Positions 1 to 5,042 of a DNA stretch of 5,042 bases are shown here, piece by piece; position 1 is the stretch's first letter; every line of letters begins with the position of its first letter. Source of the stretch: Acetobacteraceae bacterium (GTDB lineage Bacteria > Pseudomonadota > Alphaproteobacteria > Acetobacterales > Acetobacteraceae). Location of the stretch: contig JADYYZ010000457.1 of the NCBI GenBank assembly GCA_020853405.1, positions 1 to 5,042 on the forward strand, written 5' to 3'. A program made the translations under genes and the position numbers. Under the pieces are notes generated by a model that was not told the origin of the DNA, searched no databases, and saw only the letters and a list, made by a program, of their open reading frames with translations.

Positions 1-1171
1 CGCTGGTGGCGAACGTCGCCGGTGCGGGCGGCAGCCCGCCGGGAATCGCGTGCGTGCCGTCGCGCACCAGGCCGACATTCGCCTCGACCGGGGGGAACAC
101 GCGGATCGTCGCGGCGAACCCGACATAGTTGCCTTGCAGCGTCACCAGCCCTTCCTGCGGCACGTTGCCGGTGCCGTCGCTGAACAGGCGCAGCCCCTGC
201 TGGTCGAACCGGCGCGCCAGTGCTTTCGCGAACTCGTCGAGCTCGGCCTGCATGGTCGGCAGCGTCTGGTCGCGCAGCCTGACGAGCGCGCCGATCCGCC
301 CGCCGGTCAGGAAGCTCGTGATGTCGCGCGGCCGGGTCGGATCGCCCGGCTCGGTGATCATCACGCCTGGCACGGTGCCGGCGCCGTCGGCGCCGTGGAA
401 CGAGGTGGCCTGGAGTTCCGCGGTGGCGACGCCGAGCGGCCCTTCGGCAGCGCCCTTGGCCTTTCCGCTCGGCCAGACGATGCCGTTCGGGCCGGTCAGC
501 AGCACGCTGCCGTCCTCACGCAGCATGAAGCGGCCGCCGGTCTCGGCGCTGAAGCGCTCCAGTGCCGCGTCGCGCATGTCCTCGAGATCGGGCAGTTTCC
601 GCCCCGATGCGATGGCGTTGCGGATCTGCACGGTGATGCGCGCGACCTCGGCCAGCGCGTCGTTGGTGGTCCTGGCCGACGCCACGATCTGCTCGTGCGC
701 GCGGTTGCGGGCATCGCCGATCGCGGCCGACAGGTCGTTGAGTTTGCGCACCAGCGCCTGCGCGGCACGCACCACTTCCTGCTGCCCGGTCGCCGAGGAA
801 GGATCGGCAGCCAGCGCGTTGAACGATTCGTTGAGCCGCCCGAGCAGGCCGGCGAGCGAGCTGCCGTCCTCGGGCCTGCCATGCACCGTCTCGATGCCGC
901 GCAGCAGCGTCTCGCTCGATTCGAGCCCGCTGACCAGCGCACCGCGCGCGAATACCTCGCGCTGCAGCGCCGCATCGACATTGCGCTGCAGATCGGCGAG
1001 CTGCACGCCCATGCCGGTTTCGTCCGGCACGGTGGCGAGCGTGGGCAGGGTCTTGCGCGTGTAGCCCGGGGATTCCGCGTTGGCGACGTTGTTGGCGACC
1101 GTCCGGAGCCCGCCCGAGGCAGCGCGCAGCCCGGAAAGCGCGATCGACAGCGAGGTGTCGAGCGTCATCAT
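1..1171 (-). CDS. flgK: Flagellar hook-associated protein 1 (HAP1), 3' end outside window
   Basis: FlgK is the first of the two junction proteins that join the hook to the flagellin filament. It is exported through the flagellar type III apparatus and assembles outside the cell. 390 codons are visible and the frame is open at the left edge, so roughly the last third of a typical FlgK (about 550 aa or more) is missing. The N-terminus has the rod/hook-family D0 signature: SLSIALSGLRAASGGL at residues 7-22 followed by VANNVANAESPGYTRK at 25-40. Residues 195-208 (DLEDMRDAALERFS) match the FlgK 'DLLDQRD..L..LS' region. Residues 290-323 (GGRIGALVRLRDQTLP, then ELDEFAKALARRFD) match the FlgK core segment. 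A long helical stretch at about 128-210 fits the coiled D1 domain. Two adjacent ATGs (1171 and 1168) are possible. The first is preferred because GAGGA at 1181-1185 lies 9 nt before it. It follows flgE by 39 nt with no visible promoter, so the two are probably co-transcribed. Confidence 0.95.
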   Translation of the reverse strand, partial: MMTLDTSLSIALSGLRAASGGLRTVANNVANAESPGYTRKTLPTLATVPDETGMGVQLADLQRNVDAALQREVFARGALVSGLESSETLLRGIETVHGRPEDGSSLAGLLGRLNESFNALAADPSSATGQQEVVRAAQALVRKLNDLSAAIGDARNRAHEQIVASARTTNDALAEVARITVQIRNAIASGRKLPDLEDMRDAALERFSAETGGRFMLREDGSVLLTGPNGIVWPSGKAKGAAEGPLGVATAELQATSFHGADGAGTVPGVMITEPGDPTRPRDITSFLTGGRIGALVRLRDQTLPTMQAELDEFAKALARRFDQQGLRLFSDGTGNVPQEGLVTLQGNYVGFAATIRVFPPVEANVGLVRDGTHAIPGGLPPAPATFATS

Positions 1172-1180
1172 CGCGGTCGG

Positions 1181-1185
1181 TCCTC
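1181..1185 (-). promoter_or_regulatory. Ribosome binding site of flgK
   Basis: GAGGA on the minus strand lies 9 nt before the ATG at 1171 and 12 nt before the second ATG at 1168. The spacing favours the first ATG. It lies in the 39-nt flgE-flgK gap, which shows no terminator with a T-run. Confidence 0.6.
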
Positions 1186-1210
1186 AGCCGGCGGCTTGCG
1201 CCCGGCCGTG

Positions 1211-3190
1211 CTAGCGGCTCATGTTCAGGGTGTCGCGCAGCATCTCGTCGGAGGCGGAGACGACGCGCGTGTTCGCGGTATAGGCACGCTGGGCGGTGAT
1301 CAGCTTGGTGAACTCGCTGGCGATATCGACATTGCTGCGCTCGATCGAGCTCACCACCAGCTTGCCGGCACCGTCGGATTGCGGGTCGAGCGCGCGCGCC
1401 TCGCCGGAATCGATGGTGCGCTGGAACGCCTGGCCGTCGACGCGCTCCAGCGCGTCGGGCGCGTTGAACGTCACCACCGGCACGCGGTTGATCACGCGGC
1501 TCTGGCCGTTGTCGTAGTTCACCACCACGTCGCCGGTCTCGCGGATCGCCAGCGACGAGAAACTGCCCTGCGGCACGCCGTTCTGGCTCAGCGTGCGCAC
1601 CGCGTACTCGGTACCGCCGAACTGGGTCAGCCCGTCGGCCTGGCCGAACGTGCCGAGATGGATGCGCATGGTCTGCTGGCCCTGGCCGTAATCGGCGACG
1701 ATGTCGATCCAGGCCGGATCGCCGCTCTGCTGGTTGGCGGGAACGGTGGCGCTGCCGCCGCCGACATTGGCCATCGAGAACGCGACCGGCGTGCCCGAGG
1801 TCGCCGGAGTCGCGCCGAAGGTCACGCCGAGATGCGGCGGGATCGTGCCGTTGGTTGCGGTCGGCGTGTCGACCGTCCAGGTCGGGATCGGGTTCAGCGA
1901 CTTTGCCGTCAGGGTCACGATGCCGCCCGAGACGGTGGCGACCGAGGGGCTGTCGGGGTCGGCATTGATGATCGCCGCCAGCCCGTTGGCGACGGCATTG
2001 ATCGAGCTCTCGCTGCCGGTCGTGGAATAGGTCCAGCTCCTGGTCGCCGGCGAACCGCCGGTGATGCCCGACAGGCTGATCGTGAAGTCGTCGCCGATCT
2101 CGCCGACCGTGCCGGTCATGATGAAACTGTCGGTCTGCGGCTGCGGCGCGACGTTGGCGACATCGTTGGTCAGGCTCAGCGAGGCGCCGGTGCCGGCGGA
2201 ATAGGGGGTGCCGACGACGTTGGCGCGCAGGCGAAGTTCGGTGCCGCTTTCCACCTGCGCCGAGACGCCGAGCGTCGATGACAGCGTGTTCACCTGGCTG
2301 ATCAGCTGGTTGCGCACGCTGGTCTGGGTGTCGGTCGGGACCGCGGTGTAGGAAAGCGGCGTGCCGTTGACGGTCAGCGTATAGGTGGTGCCGGGTGTCA
2401 CCGCGCCGACCGCGACCACGTCCTCCTGGCGGACCGGCTGCACCGTTCCCTGAACGTTGAAGGTATTGATGGTCTGGTCGTTGAAGCCGGGGATCGGCGA
2501 GCCGCCGCCGACCGGATCGAGCGTGCTGCCCGGGGCAGCGATGTCGAGCCGCCAGGAATTGTTCGCGACCTTGTTCCAGTTGAACTGGATGCTGTGCTGG
2601 TTGCCGAGCGAGTCATAGATCTCGCGCGTCGAGGTGAAGTTCGAGTTGGCCGCGAAATCCGCGGGCAGGTTGGCGGCGAACTGGATCTCGCTGGTCGCGA
2701 CCGGGTTCGAGACCAGCTGGCTGACCCGGATCGGCACCAGGTCGGTGCGGTCGGGAGAGCCGGTGCCGGGGTCGCTCGCCCAGCCCTTCAGGAAGTAGCC
2801 GGCGCTGTTCACCATGTAGCCGTTGCGGTCGAGCTTGAAGTCGCCGGCGCGCGTGTAGAACTGCCGGGCATCAAAGGTCGGCTGGTTGTTCTCCTCGCCG
2901 TTCTGGACGGTTACCGGGAAGAAGCCCTGGCCGGCAACGGCGAGCGCGGTGCGGTTCTCCACCTGCTCGATGGTGCCCTGCACGCTGTTCTGGAAATCGG
3001 GGCGGGCGACCACCGAGCCAGGGCTGTGCAGGCGTGGGTTCGAGGTGGTGAGCAGATCGACGAAACTGGTGTCGGTGCGCTTGAACCCGATGGTCTGGCT
3101 GTTGGCGATGTTGTCGCTGATATGGCCGAGCGAGCGCGACTGCGCGGTCAGGCCGCTGATCGCGGTTGTCATCGATCCGAACAGGGACAT
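1211..3190 (-). CDS. flgE: Flagellar hook protein FlgE, enlarged
   Basis: FlgE polymerises into the hook, the flexible joint between rod and filament. The chosen start gives 659 aa. The N-terminus (MSLFGSMTTAISGLTAQSRS, then SDNIANSQTIGFKR at 25-38) is the D0 rod/hook motif. Residues 81-137 (AVAGQGFF, FYTRAGDFKLDRNGYMVN, GYFLKGW) form the conserved core, and IYDSLGNQHSIQF (191-203) is the hallmark of the FlgE D2 domain. Residues 541-572 (GSFSSLAIRETGDVVVNYDNGQ, then VINRVP) and the C-terminal helix at 619-656 (SNVDIASEFTKLITAQRAYT, then TRVVSASDEMLRDTLN) complete the hook protein. Enterobacterial FlgE is about 400 aa and the Caulobacter protein about 590. The extra length here lies in residues 257-442, which read as two tandem beta-rich repeats. 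The start at 3190 has GGAGG at 3197-3201. A GTG five codons upstream (3205) would overlap that site and is rejected. It lies downstream of a sigma-54-like promoter and upstream of flgK. Confidence 0.97.
   Translation of the reverse strand: MSLFGSMTTAISGLTAQSRSLGHISDNIANSQTIGFKRTDTSFVDLLTTSNPRLHSPGSVVARPDFQNSVQGTIEQVENRTALAVAGQGFFPVTVQNGEENNQPTFDARQFYTRAGDFKLDRNGYMVNSAGYFLKGWASDPGTGSPDRTDLVPIRVSQLVSNPVATSEIQFAANLPADFAANSNFTSTREIYDSLGNQHSIQFNWNKVANNSWRLDIAAPGSTLDPVGGGSPIPGFNDQTINTFNVQGTVQPVRQEDVVAVGAVTPGTTYTLTVNGTPLSYTAVPTDTQTSVRNQLISQVNTLSSTLGVSAQVESGTELRLRANVVGTPYSAGTGASLSLTNDVANVAPQPQTDSFIMTGTVGEIGDDFTISLSGITGGSPATRSWTYSTTGSESSINAVANGLAAIINADPDSPSVATVSGGIVTLTAKSLNPIPTWTVDTPTATNGTIPPHLGVTFGATPATSGTPVAFSMANVGGGSATVPANQQSGDPAWIDIVADYGQGQQTMRIHLGTFGQADGLTQFGGTEYAVRTLSQNGVPQGSFSSLAIRETGDVVVNYDNGQSRVINRVPVVTFNAPDALERVDGQAFQRTIDSGEARALDPQSDGAGKLVVSSIERSNVDIASEFTKLITAQRAYTANTRVVSASDEMLRDTLNMSR
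1865..2422 (-). repeat. Two tandem diverged beta-domain repeats inside FlgE (residues ~257-442)
   Basis: Two stretches of about 90 residues in the variable middle of FlgE follow the same plan. Repeat 1 (about 257-345) reads TYTLTVNGTPLSYTA, then SVRNQLISQVN, then VSAQVESGTELRLRANVVGTP. Repeat 2 (about 350-442) reads DFTISLSGI, RSWTYST, SSINAVANGLAAIINAD, then VATVSGGIVTLTAKSLNPIP. Each has a beta-strand pair, an amphipathic helix of type 'SI..VANGLA..INA', a turn with (S/G)G, a 'V.LTA' strand and a Pro-containing exit. This plan resembles small beta-rich modules that recur in phage and surface proteins, a comparison made from memory. The homology of the two copies is my reading by eye. At the DNA level they are clearly diverged. 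Confidence 0.6.
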
Positions 3191-3196
3191 GCTTCG

Positions 3197-3201
3197 CCTC
3201 C
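3197..3201 (-). promoter_or_regulatory. Ribosome binding site of flgE
   Basis: GGAGG on the minus strand ends 6 nt before the ATG at 3190, an ideal spacing. It decides the start: the in-frame GTG at 3205 lies upstream of this site and would place it inside the coding region. Confidence 0.8.
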
Positions 3202-3214
3202 GCACAAGTCTTTC

Positions 3215-3228
3215 GCACCGGCCGGTGC
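3215..3228. repeat. 14-bp perfect palindrome over the -12 element of the flgE promoter
   Basis: GCACCGGCCGGTGC is a perfect inverted repeat with no spacer. It runs from the -12 GC of the candidate sigma-54 promoter to the predicted transcription start. A dimeric repressor bound here would block flgE transcription. With no T-run following, it is not a convincing terminator. Confidence 0.5.
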
Positions 3229-3242
3229 CAGCGGCGTGCCAA
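3226..3242 (-). promoter_or_regulatory. Candidate sigma-54 promoter of flgE-flgK
   Basis: Read on the minus strand the site is TTGGCACGCCGCTGGCA. Against the sigma-54 consensus YTGGCACGrNNNTTGCW it matches 12 of 14 informative positions. The -24 GG and -12 GC are both present and correctly spaced by 10 nt. The two mismatches are the r position and the first T after TTG's initial base. The predicted +1 is near 3215, giving a 5' leader of about 25 nt that contains the GGAGG site. In Caulobacter and relatives, hook genes are sigma-54 dependent, so the placement makes biological sense. Motif reading only. Confidence 0.7.
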
Positions 3243-3327
3243 CCAGGCGAAGTGCAGGCCGTTCAACGGTTTGGCCTGGGTGGCCCGTGCTGCTGGCCGC
3301 AGCCCTTGCCGCCCGTTTCCTGCCATG

Positions 3328-3344
3328 TGCCCGGCAGCTTGTGC
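3328..3344 (-). promoter_or_regulatory. Copy of the GCA-N4-CTGCCGGGCA motif upstream of flgE
   Basis: The minus strand reads GCACAAGCTGCCGGGCA. It shares all 13 fixed positions with the two copies between flbT and the plus-strand gene. It lies in the flbT-flgE gap, about 113-129 bp upstream of the predicted flgE transcription start, the distance typical of a sigma-54 activator site. FlbD is the candidate binder by analogy with Caulobacter; I have not matched it to the published ftr consensus. Confidence 0.5.
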
Positions 3345-3356
3345 CGCCGCGGGCGC

Positions 3357-3734
3357 TCAGCCGCCCGACGGCGCCAGCAGCAGCCGCGCGCAGCGGCGCA
3401 TCGCCTGGTAGCCGGCCCCGGCCAGCACGAGCTCGGCGCAGGTTGCGATCTCGGCGGCGAGGTCGGGGCGGCATTCGCGTGCCGCGCGCGCGGCATCGGC
3501 GAGGCTCGCCCGGTGCGCCGGCCGCTCCTGGTCCGACGCCAGATAAAGGCCCTGGATGGCAAGCTGCAGCCGCCCGAGCGGGCAGCGCGCATCCTCGGGG
3601 CGCAGCATGTCGCGGCCGCGCAGGAACTGCGCGTGATTGTGCAGGAACAGCGTGGCGGCGCGGTCGCCGGCCCCGAGCACGGCGCCGTTGACGATCAGTT
3701 TCTCGCCGGGGCGCAGCACCACCTTCAGCGGCAT
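3357..3734 (-). CDS. flbT: Flagellin synthesis regulator FlbT
   Basis: FlbT is a small cytoplasmic regulator of alphaproteobacteria. In Caulobacter it acts on the flagellin mRNA 5' leader and couples flagellin translation to completion of the hook. The product is 125 aa, a little shorter than the roughly 140-150 aa common in the family. Residues 1-40 carry the family pattern MPLKVVLRPGEKLIVNGAVL, then GAGDRAATLFLHNHAQFLRG, with the 'L.PGEK..(I/V)NGAV' box and the 'A.(F/V)LR..D' segment. RDMLRPEDA (41-49) and CPLGRLQLAIQGLYL (51-65) match the 'D(I/M)(L/M).PE.A.TP..R.YF..Q..Y(L/I)' region. The C-terminal half is helical, as expected. Four cysteines (51, 88, 99, 115) stand out for so small a protein. 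The start is supported by AGAAGGGA 6 nt upstream. An upstream extension of this frame into the opposite-strand fliK region is rejected. The usual partner flaF is not visible next to it. Confidence 0.92.
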   Translation of the reverse strand: MPLKVVLRPGEKLIVNGAVLGAGDRAATLFLHNHAQFLRGRDMLRPEDARCPLGRLQLAIQGLYLASDQERPAHRASLADAARAARECRPDLAAEIATCAELVLAGAGYQAMRRCARLLLAPSGG

Positions 3735-3740
3735 GGCATG

Positions 3741-3748
3741 TCCCTTCT
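3741..3748 (-). promoter_or_regulatory. Ribosome binding site of flbT
   Basis: AGAAGGGA on the minus strand ends 6 nt before the ATG at 3734. Another ATG at 3739 is only one base from this site and out of frame, so 3734 is the start. Confidence 0.7.
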
Positions 3749-3755
3749 GGATGAT

Positions 3756-3773
3756 GCCGGCCGCATCGCCGGC
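3756..3773 (-). other. Hairpin in the flbT 5' leader
   Basis: GCCGGC arms at 3756-3761 and 3768-3773 flank a 6-nt loop within the predicted leader of about 47 nt. An alternative overlapping fold pairs GATGC with GCATC (3753-3757 and 3763-3767). It could modulate flbT translation, but such short GC-rich hairpins are common in DNA of this composition. Confidence 0.3.
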
Positions 3774-3791
3774 CTGGCCGAAAGGCCACCA

Positions 3792-3808
3792 AACAAGCGC
3801 CGTGCCAG
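3792..3808 (-). promoter_or_regulatory. Candidate sigma-54 promoter of flbT
   Basis: Read on the minus strand the site is CTGGCACGGCGCTTGTT. It matches 13 of 14 informative positions of YTGGCACGrNNNTTGCW, with a full -24 box. The one mismatch is in the -12 dinucleotide, GT instead of GC, which is usually among the most conserved positions, so strength is uncertain. The predicted +1 is near 3781, giving a leader of about 47 nt. Orientation and distance to flbT fit. Confidence 0.6.
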
Positions 3809-3860
3809 GGCCGGGCAACAGGCGCCGCCGCGCCGATCCGGCCCTGCCTGGTGGCACCAT

Positions 3861-3906
3861 GCAAGTTCTGCCGGGCAAATCCTGCCGGCTGCCCGGCAGA
3901 GCGTGC
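3861..3906. promoter_or_regulatory. Cluster of the GCA-N4-CTGCCGGGCA motif (inverted pair plus a middle copy)
   Basis: Plus-strand GCAAGTTCTGCCGGGCA (3861-3877) and minus-strand GCACGCTCTGCCGGGCA (3890-3906) form an inverted pair with identical fixed positions and a 12-nt spacer. Between them, GCAAATCCTGCCGG (3875-3888) repeats the first 14 bp of the motif in tandem with the left copy, overlapping its last three bases. The cluster lies about 80-125 bp upstream of the predicted flbT start site and about 133-178 bp upstream of that of the plus-strand gene. This is the expected range for an upstream activator of sigma-54 promoters. FlbD is the likely candidate by family knowledge; direct binding is inference. 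Confidence 0.55.
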
Positions 3907-4011
3907 CGCACGGCAAGGAGACCATGGCGGCAGGCCGCAATCGCCGGCTCCGGGCTGCCGGGCGATGCCGTGCCGTCGAGCCAACTCGTTGATTCCGTGG
4001 CGATCGACCGT

Positions 4012-4028
4012 CTGGCCCGCGCCTTGCG
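4012..4028 (+). promoter_or_regulatory. Weak candidate sigma-54 promoter of the fliK-like gene
   Basis: CTGGCCCGCGCCTTGCG matches 11 of 14 informative positions of YTGGCACGrNNNTTGCW, with correct GG-N10-GC spacing. Mismatches are at A, r and the final W. The predicted +1 near 4039 would leave only about 2 nt before the ATG at 4041. So either the message is nearly leaderless, or translation starts further in, or the site is fortuitous. Confidence 0.35.
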
Positions 4029-4040
4029 GGGTGCCCTGGC

Positions 4041-5042
4041 ATGGCGTTGCCAGCCCTCACTCCCTTGCCCCTCGGCCTGCCGGCCGCACCAGCCGCCGAT
4101 GCCGCCACCGCGGGCGTCCAGGGCGGCTTTGTCGGCATGCTGGTTGCGCTGCTGGGCGCGATCGGGGAGGGGCCTCCGGTCGATACTGCCGGTGCGGACG
4201 GCAGTACCGATGCCACGGCCGCGGTGCTGCTGCCTGGCTTGTCCGGCAGCGACATGCTGGCGCCTGGTCCTCTTCTCCCGATCGCTGACGCGCCCGGCCC
4301 GCCTGCGCTCGCCGCCAGTATTCCACCCGCCGTTGTTGCCGCTGCTGCGTCGGCCGCTGCACCGTTGGCACCGCCCGTGTCCCCGGCCGCGTCCCCGGCC
4401 GCTGACACCGGCGTTCCTGCTGCCGAGGCTCTCCTTCCGGCACCCGCTATGCCGCAGGCCGCCACCGAGGGGGTGCTGCACGCCGCGACCCGGACCGGCC
4501 ACGCTGCCATCGCAGGCGATCCGCAGGCCGCTCTCCCGATCGCCTCGCCGCCGGCGACGGCCGCTGGCGGCCCGCCCGTGCCAGCGCCGCCGCCTCCGCA
4601 ATCGGCAGCGCCGGCGCCGGCGCCAACCGAGCCAGGCGCGCTGCCGGTGGCAGACGACGCACTGCCCGCTTCCCCGGCGGGTCCCGCGATCGTCCCGCAA
4701 TCGCCACCCGGCCCGCCACCCGGCCCGCTGCCCGGCCCGCCGCCTGCCAGCAGCATCGTGGCGGCGCCCGGCAGCGCGCCGGCGACGCAGGCCATTGGCG
4801 TTGCGCAGGACGTAACGGCTCAGGCCGCCGTCACGCTATCGGCAGCGCCACGCCAGGAGCTTCCCCGGCTCGGCGCCGACACCGCGCAGGCGCTCACCGA
4901 AGCCGCTCCCGCCGTCGTCGCCACGGCCGTCGTGGCGATGGCGGGAAGCAAGCATCCGGGGCTCGCCGCACCGCCCGTGGCGTGGCAAGCGCCCGCGCCC
5001 GGCTCCGCACCGGGGAACGAGATCGCGGTGCAGGCGCCAGGC
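4041..5042 (+). CDS. fliK: Probable flagellar hook-length control protein FliK, N-terminal part
   Basis: FliK is a secreted molecular ruler: it measures the hook and switches the export gate from hook to filament substrates through a conserved C-terminal domain, which is outside this window. The frame is open for 334 codons to the right edge. The product is dominated by Ala, Pro and Gly, with almost no aromatic or charged residues. This is the low-complexity disordered ruler region typical of FliK. Near the start, GGFVGMLVALLGAIGEG (28-44) resembles the 'F..LL..L' segment often seen at FliK N-termini. Low-complexity composition is not diagnostic, so the name rests on composition, position beside flgE/flbT and divergent arrangement. 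The frame is closed upstream by TGA at 3990. The first ATG is 4041, with only a weak GGGG (4028-4031) upstream; the next ATG is 4137. Another Ala/Pro-rich exported or surface protein remains possible. Confidence 0.6.
   Translation, partial: MALPALTPLPLGLPAAPAADAATAGVQGGFVGMLVALLGAIGEGPPVDTAGADGSTDATAAVLLPGLSGSDMLAPGPLLPIADAPGPPALAASIPPAVVAAAASAAAPLAPPVSPAASPAADTGVPAAEALLPAPAMPQAATEGVLHAATRTGHAAIAGDPQAALPIASPPATAAGGPPVPAPPPPQSAAPAPAPTEPGALPVADDALPASPAGPAIVPQSPPGPPPGPLPGPPPASSIVAAPGSAPATQAIGVAQDVTAQAAVTLSAAPRQELPRLGADTAQALTEAAPAVVATAVVAMAGSKHPGLAAPPVAWQAPAPGSAPGNEIAVQAPG
4704..4739 (+). repeat. 12-bp tandem repeat encoding Pro-Pro-Gly-Pro
   Basis: Three tandem 12-bp units, CCACCCGGCCCG twice and then CTGCCCGGCCCG, encode PPGP-PPGP-LPGP in the fliK-like frame, continuing into PPP. 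In-phase expansion or contraction would lengthen or shorten the proline-rich linker without a frameshift. Confidence 0.8.

Larger units (their letters stand above)
3735..4040. promoter_or_regulatory. Divergent control region between flbT and the plus-strand fliK-like gene
   Basis: These 306 bp hold no convincing gene; the frames crossing them are shadows. From left to right they contain the flbT ribosome site, a short GC-rich hairpin, a sigma-54-like promoter for flbT (3792-3808), a cluster of the 17-bp motif (3861-3906), and a weaker sigma-54-like site for the plus-strand gene (4012-4028). One central enhancer serving two divergent promoters is an inference from this layout. Confidence 0.6.

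Noticed and set aside
50..2281. 743-codon open frame on the plus strand
   Set aside because: It is antisense to flgK and flgE, which have clear family motifs. The product is Arg/Ala/Gly-rich with no recognisable domain, typical of a shadow frame in GC-rich DNA.
2861..2870. Additional CTGCCGGGCA core within flgE
   Set aside because: It encodes conserved FlgE residues (DARQF) and lacks the GCA half of the 17-bp motif, so it looks like chance.
2594..3691. 365-codon plus-strand open frame
   Set aside because: It is antisense to flgE and flbT and lacks any recognisable motif or ribosome site.
3775..3788. TGGCC-GAAA-GGCCA hairpin as a terminator or leader structure
   Set aside because: The 5-bp stem has no T-run on either strand, and the predicted flbT start falls in its loop, so it would not be whole in the transcript.
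3861..3899. Inverted and direct repeats as a CRISPR or mobile-element end
   Set aside because: Units are 14-17 bp, without regular spacers, cas genes, transposase or target duplication; promoter-region placement fits regulatory sites better.
3955..3964. CTGCCGGGCG, a possible motif copy about 75-84 bp upstream of the predicted fliK start
   Set aside because: One core mismatch and no GCA half. The position is suggestive, but it is too weak to list as a copy.
3735..4700. Upstream extension of the flbT frame to a 447-residue minus-strand protein
   Set aside because: The extra residues are low-complexity Arg/Gly sequence antisense to the fliK-like gene. FlbT homology begins at the ATG at 3734, which has a good ribosome site.
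3725..4795. 356-codon minus-strand Ala/Gly-rich open frame
   Set aside because: It overlaps the start of flbT in another frame and is antisense to the plus-strand Ala/Pro-rich gene; a Pro/Ala-rich codon pattern automatically yields a Gly/Ala-rich antisense frame. The plus strand has better context.

Overview
This window is a flagellar gene cluster from a very GC-rich bacterium, most likely an alphaproteobacterium. The reasons are the presence of flbT, which is essentially an alphaproteobacterial flagellar gene, the adjacent flgE and flgK, and what look like sigma-54-type promoters in front of the transcription units, the arrangement known from Caulobacter. An Acetobacteraceae-like or related lineage is plausible, but the sequence alone does not settle it.

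Layout. On the minus strand, reading right to left: flbT (3734-3357), a 166-bp gap, flgE (3190-1211), a 39-bp gap, then flgK (1171 to beyond the left edge). On the plus strand an open frame starts at 4041 and runs off the right edge. It encodes an extremely Ala/Pro-rich protein, probably the N-terminal part of the hook-length control protein FliK. The 306 bp between flbT and this frame (3735-4040) hold no gene and form a divergent control region. The long frames antisense to flgK/flgE, and the long frame running from flbT back through the fliK region, are GC-rich shadows.

Function. FlgE is the hook subunit and FlgK the first hook-filament junction protein. FliK sets hook length and switches export specificity. 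FlbT is a post-transcriptional regulator of flagellin synthesis. The window therefore covers the hook-to-filament transition of flagellar assembly.

Regulation. Each of the three units has an upstream match to the sigma-54 -24/-12 consensus, in the right orientation: flgE at 3226-3242, flbT at 3792-3808, and fliK more weakly at 4012-4028. A 17-bp motif, GCA-N4-CTGCCGGGCA, occurs three times, all in noncoding DNA: once about 115 bp upstream of the predicted flgE start site and twice as an inverted pair about 80-125 bp upstream of the predicted flbT start site. That is where a sigma-54 activator such as FlbD would bind. This motif set and an enlarged FlgE carrying two tandem beta-rich repeat domains are the most notable observations. 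I see no mobile element, CRISPR array, RNA gene or clearly new system.
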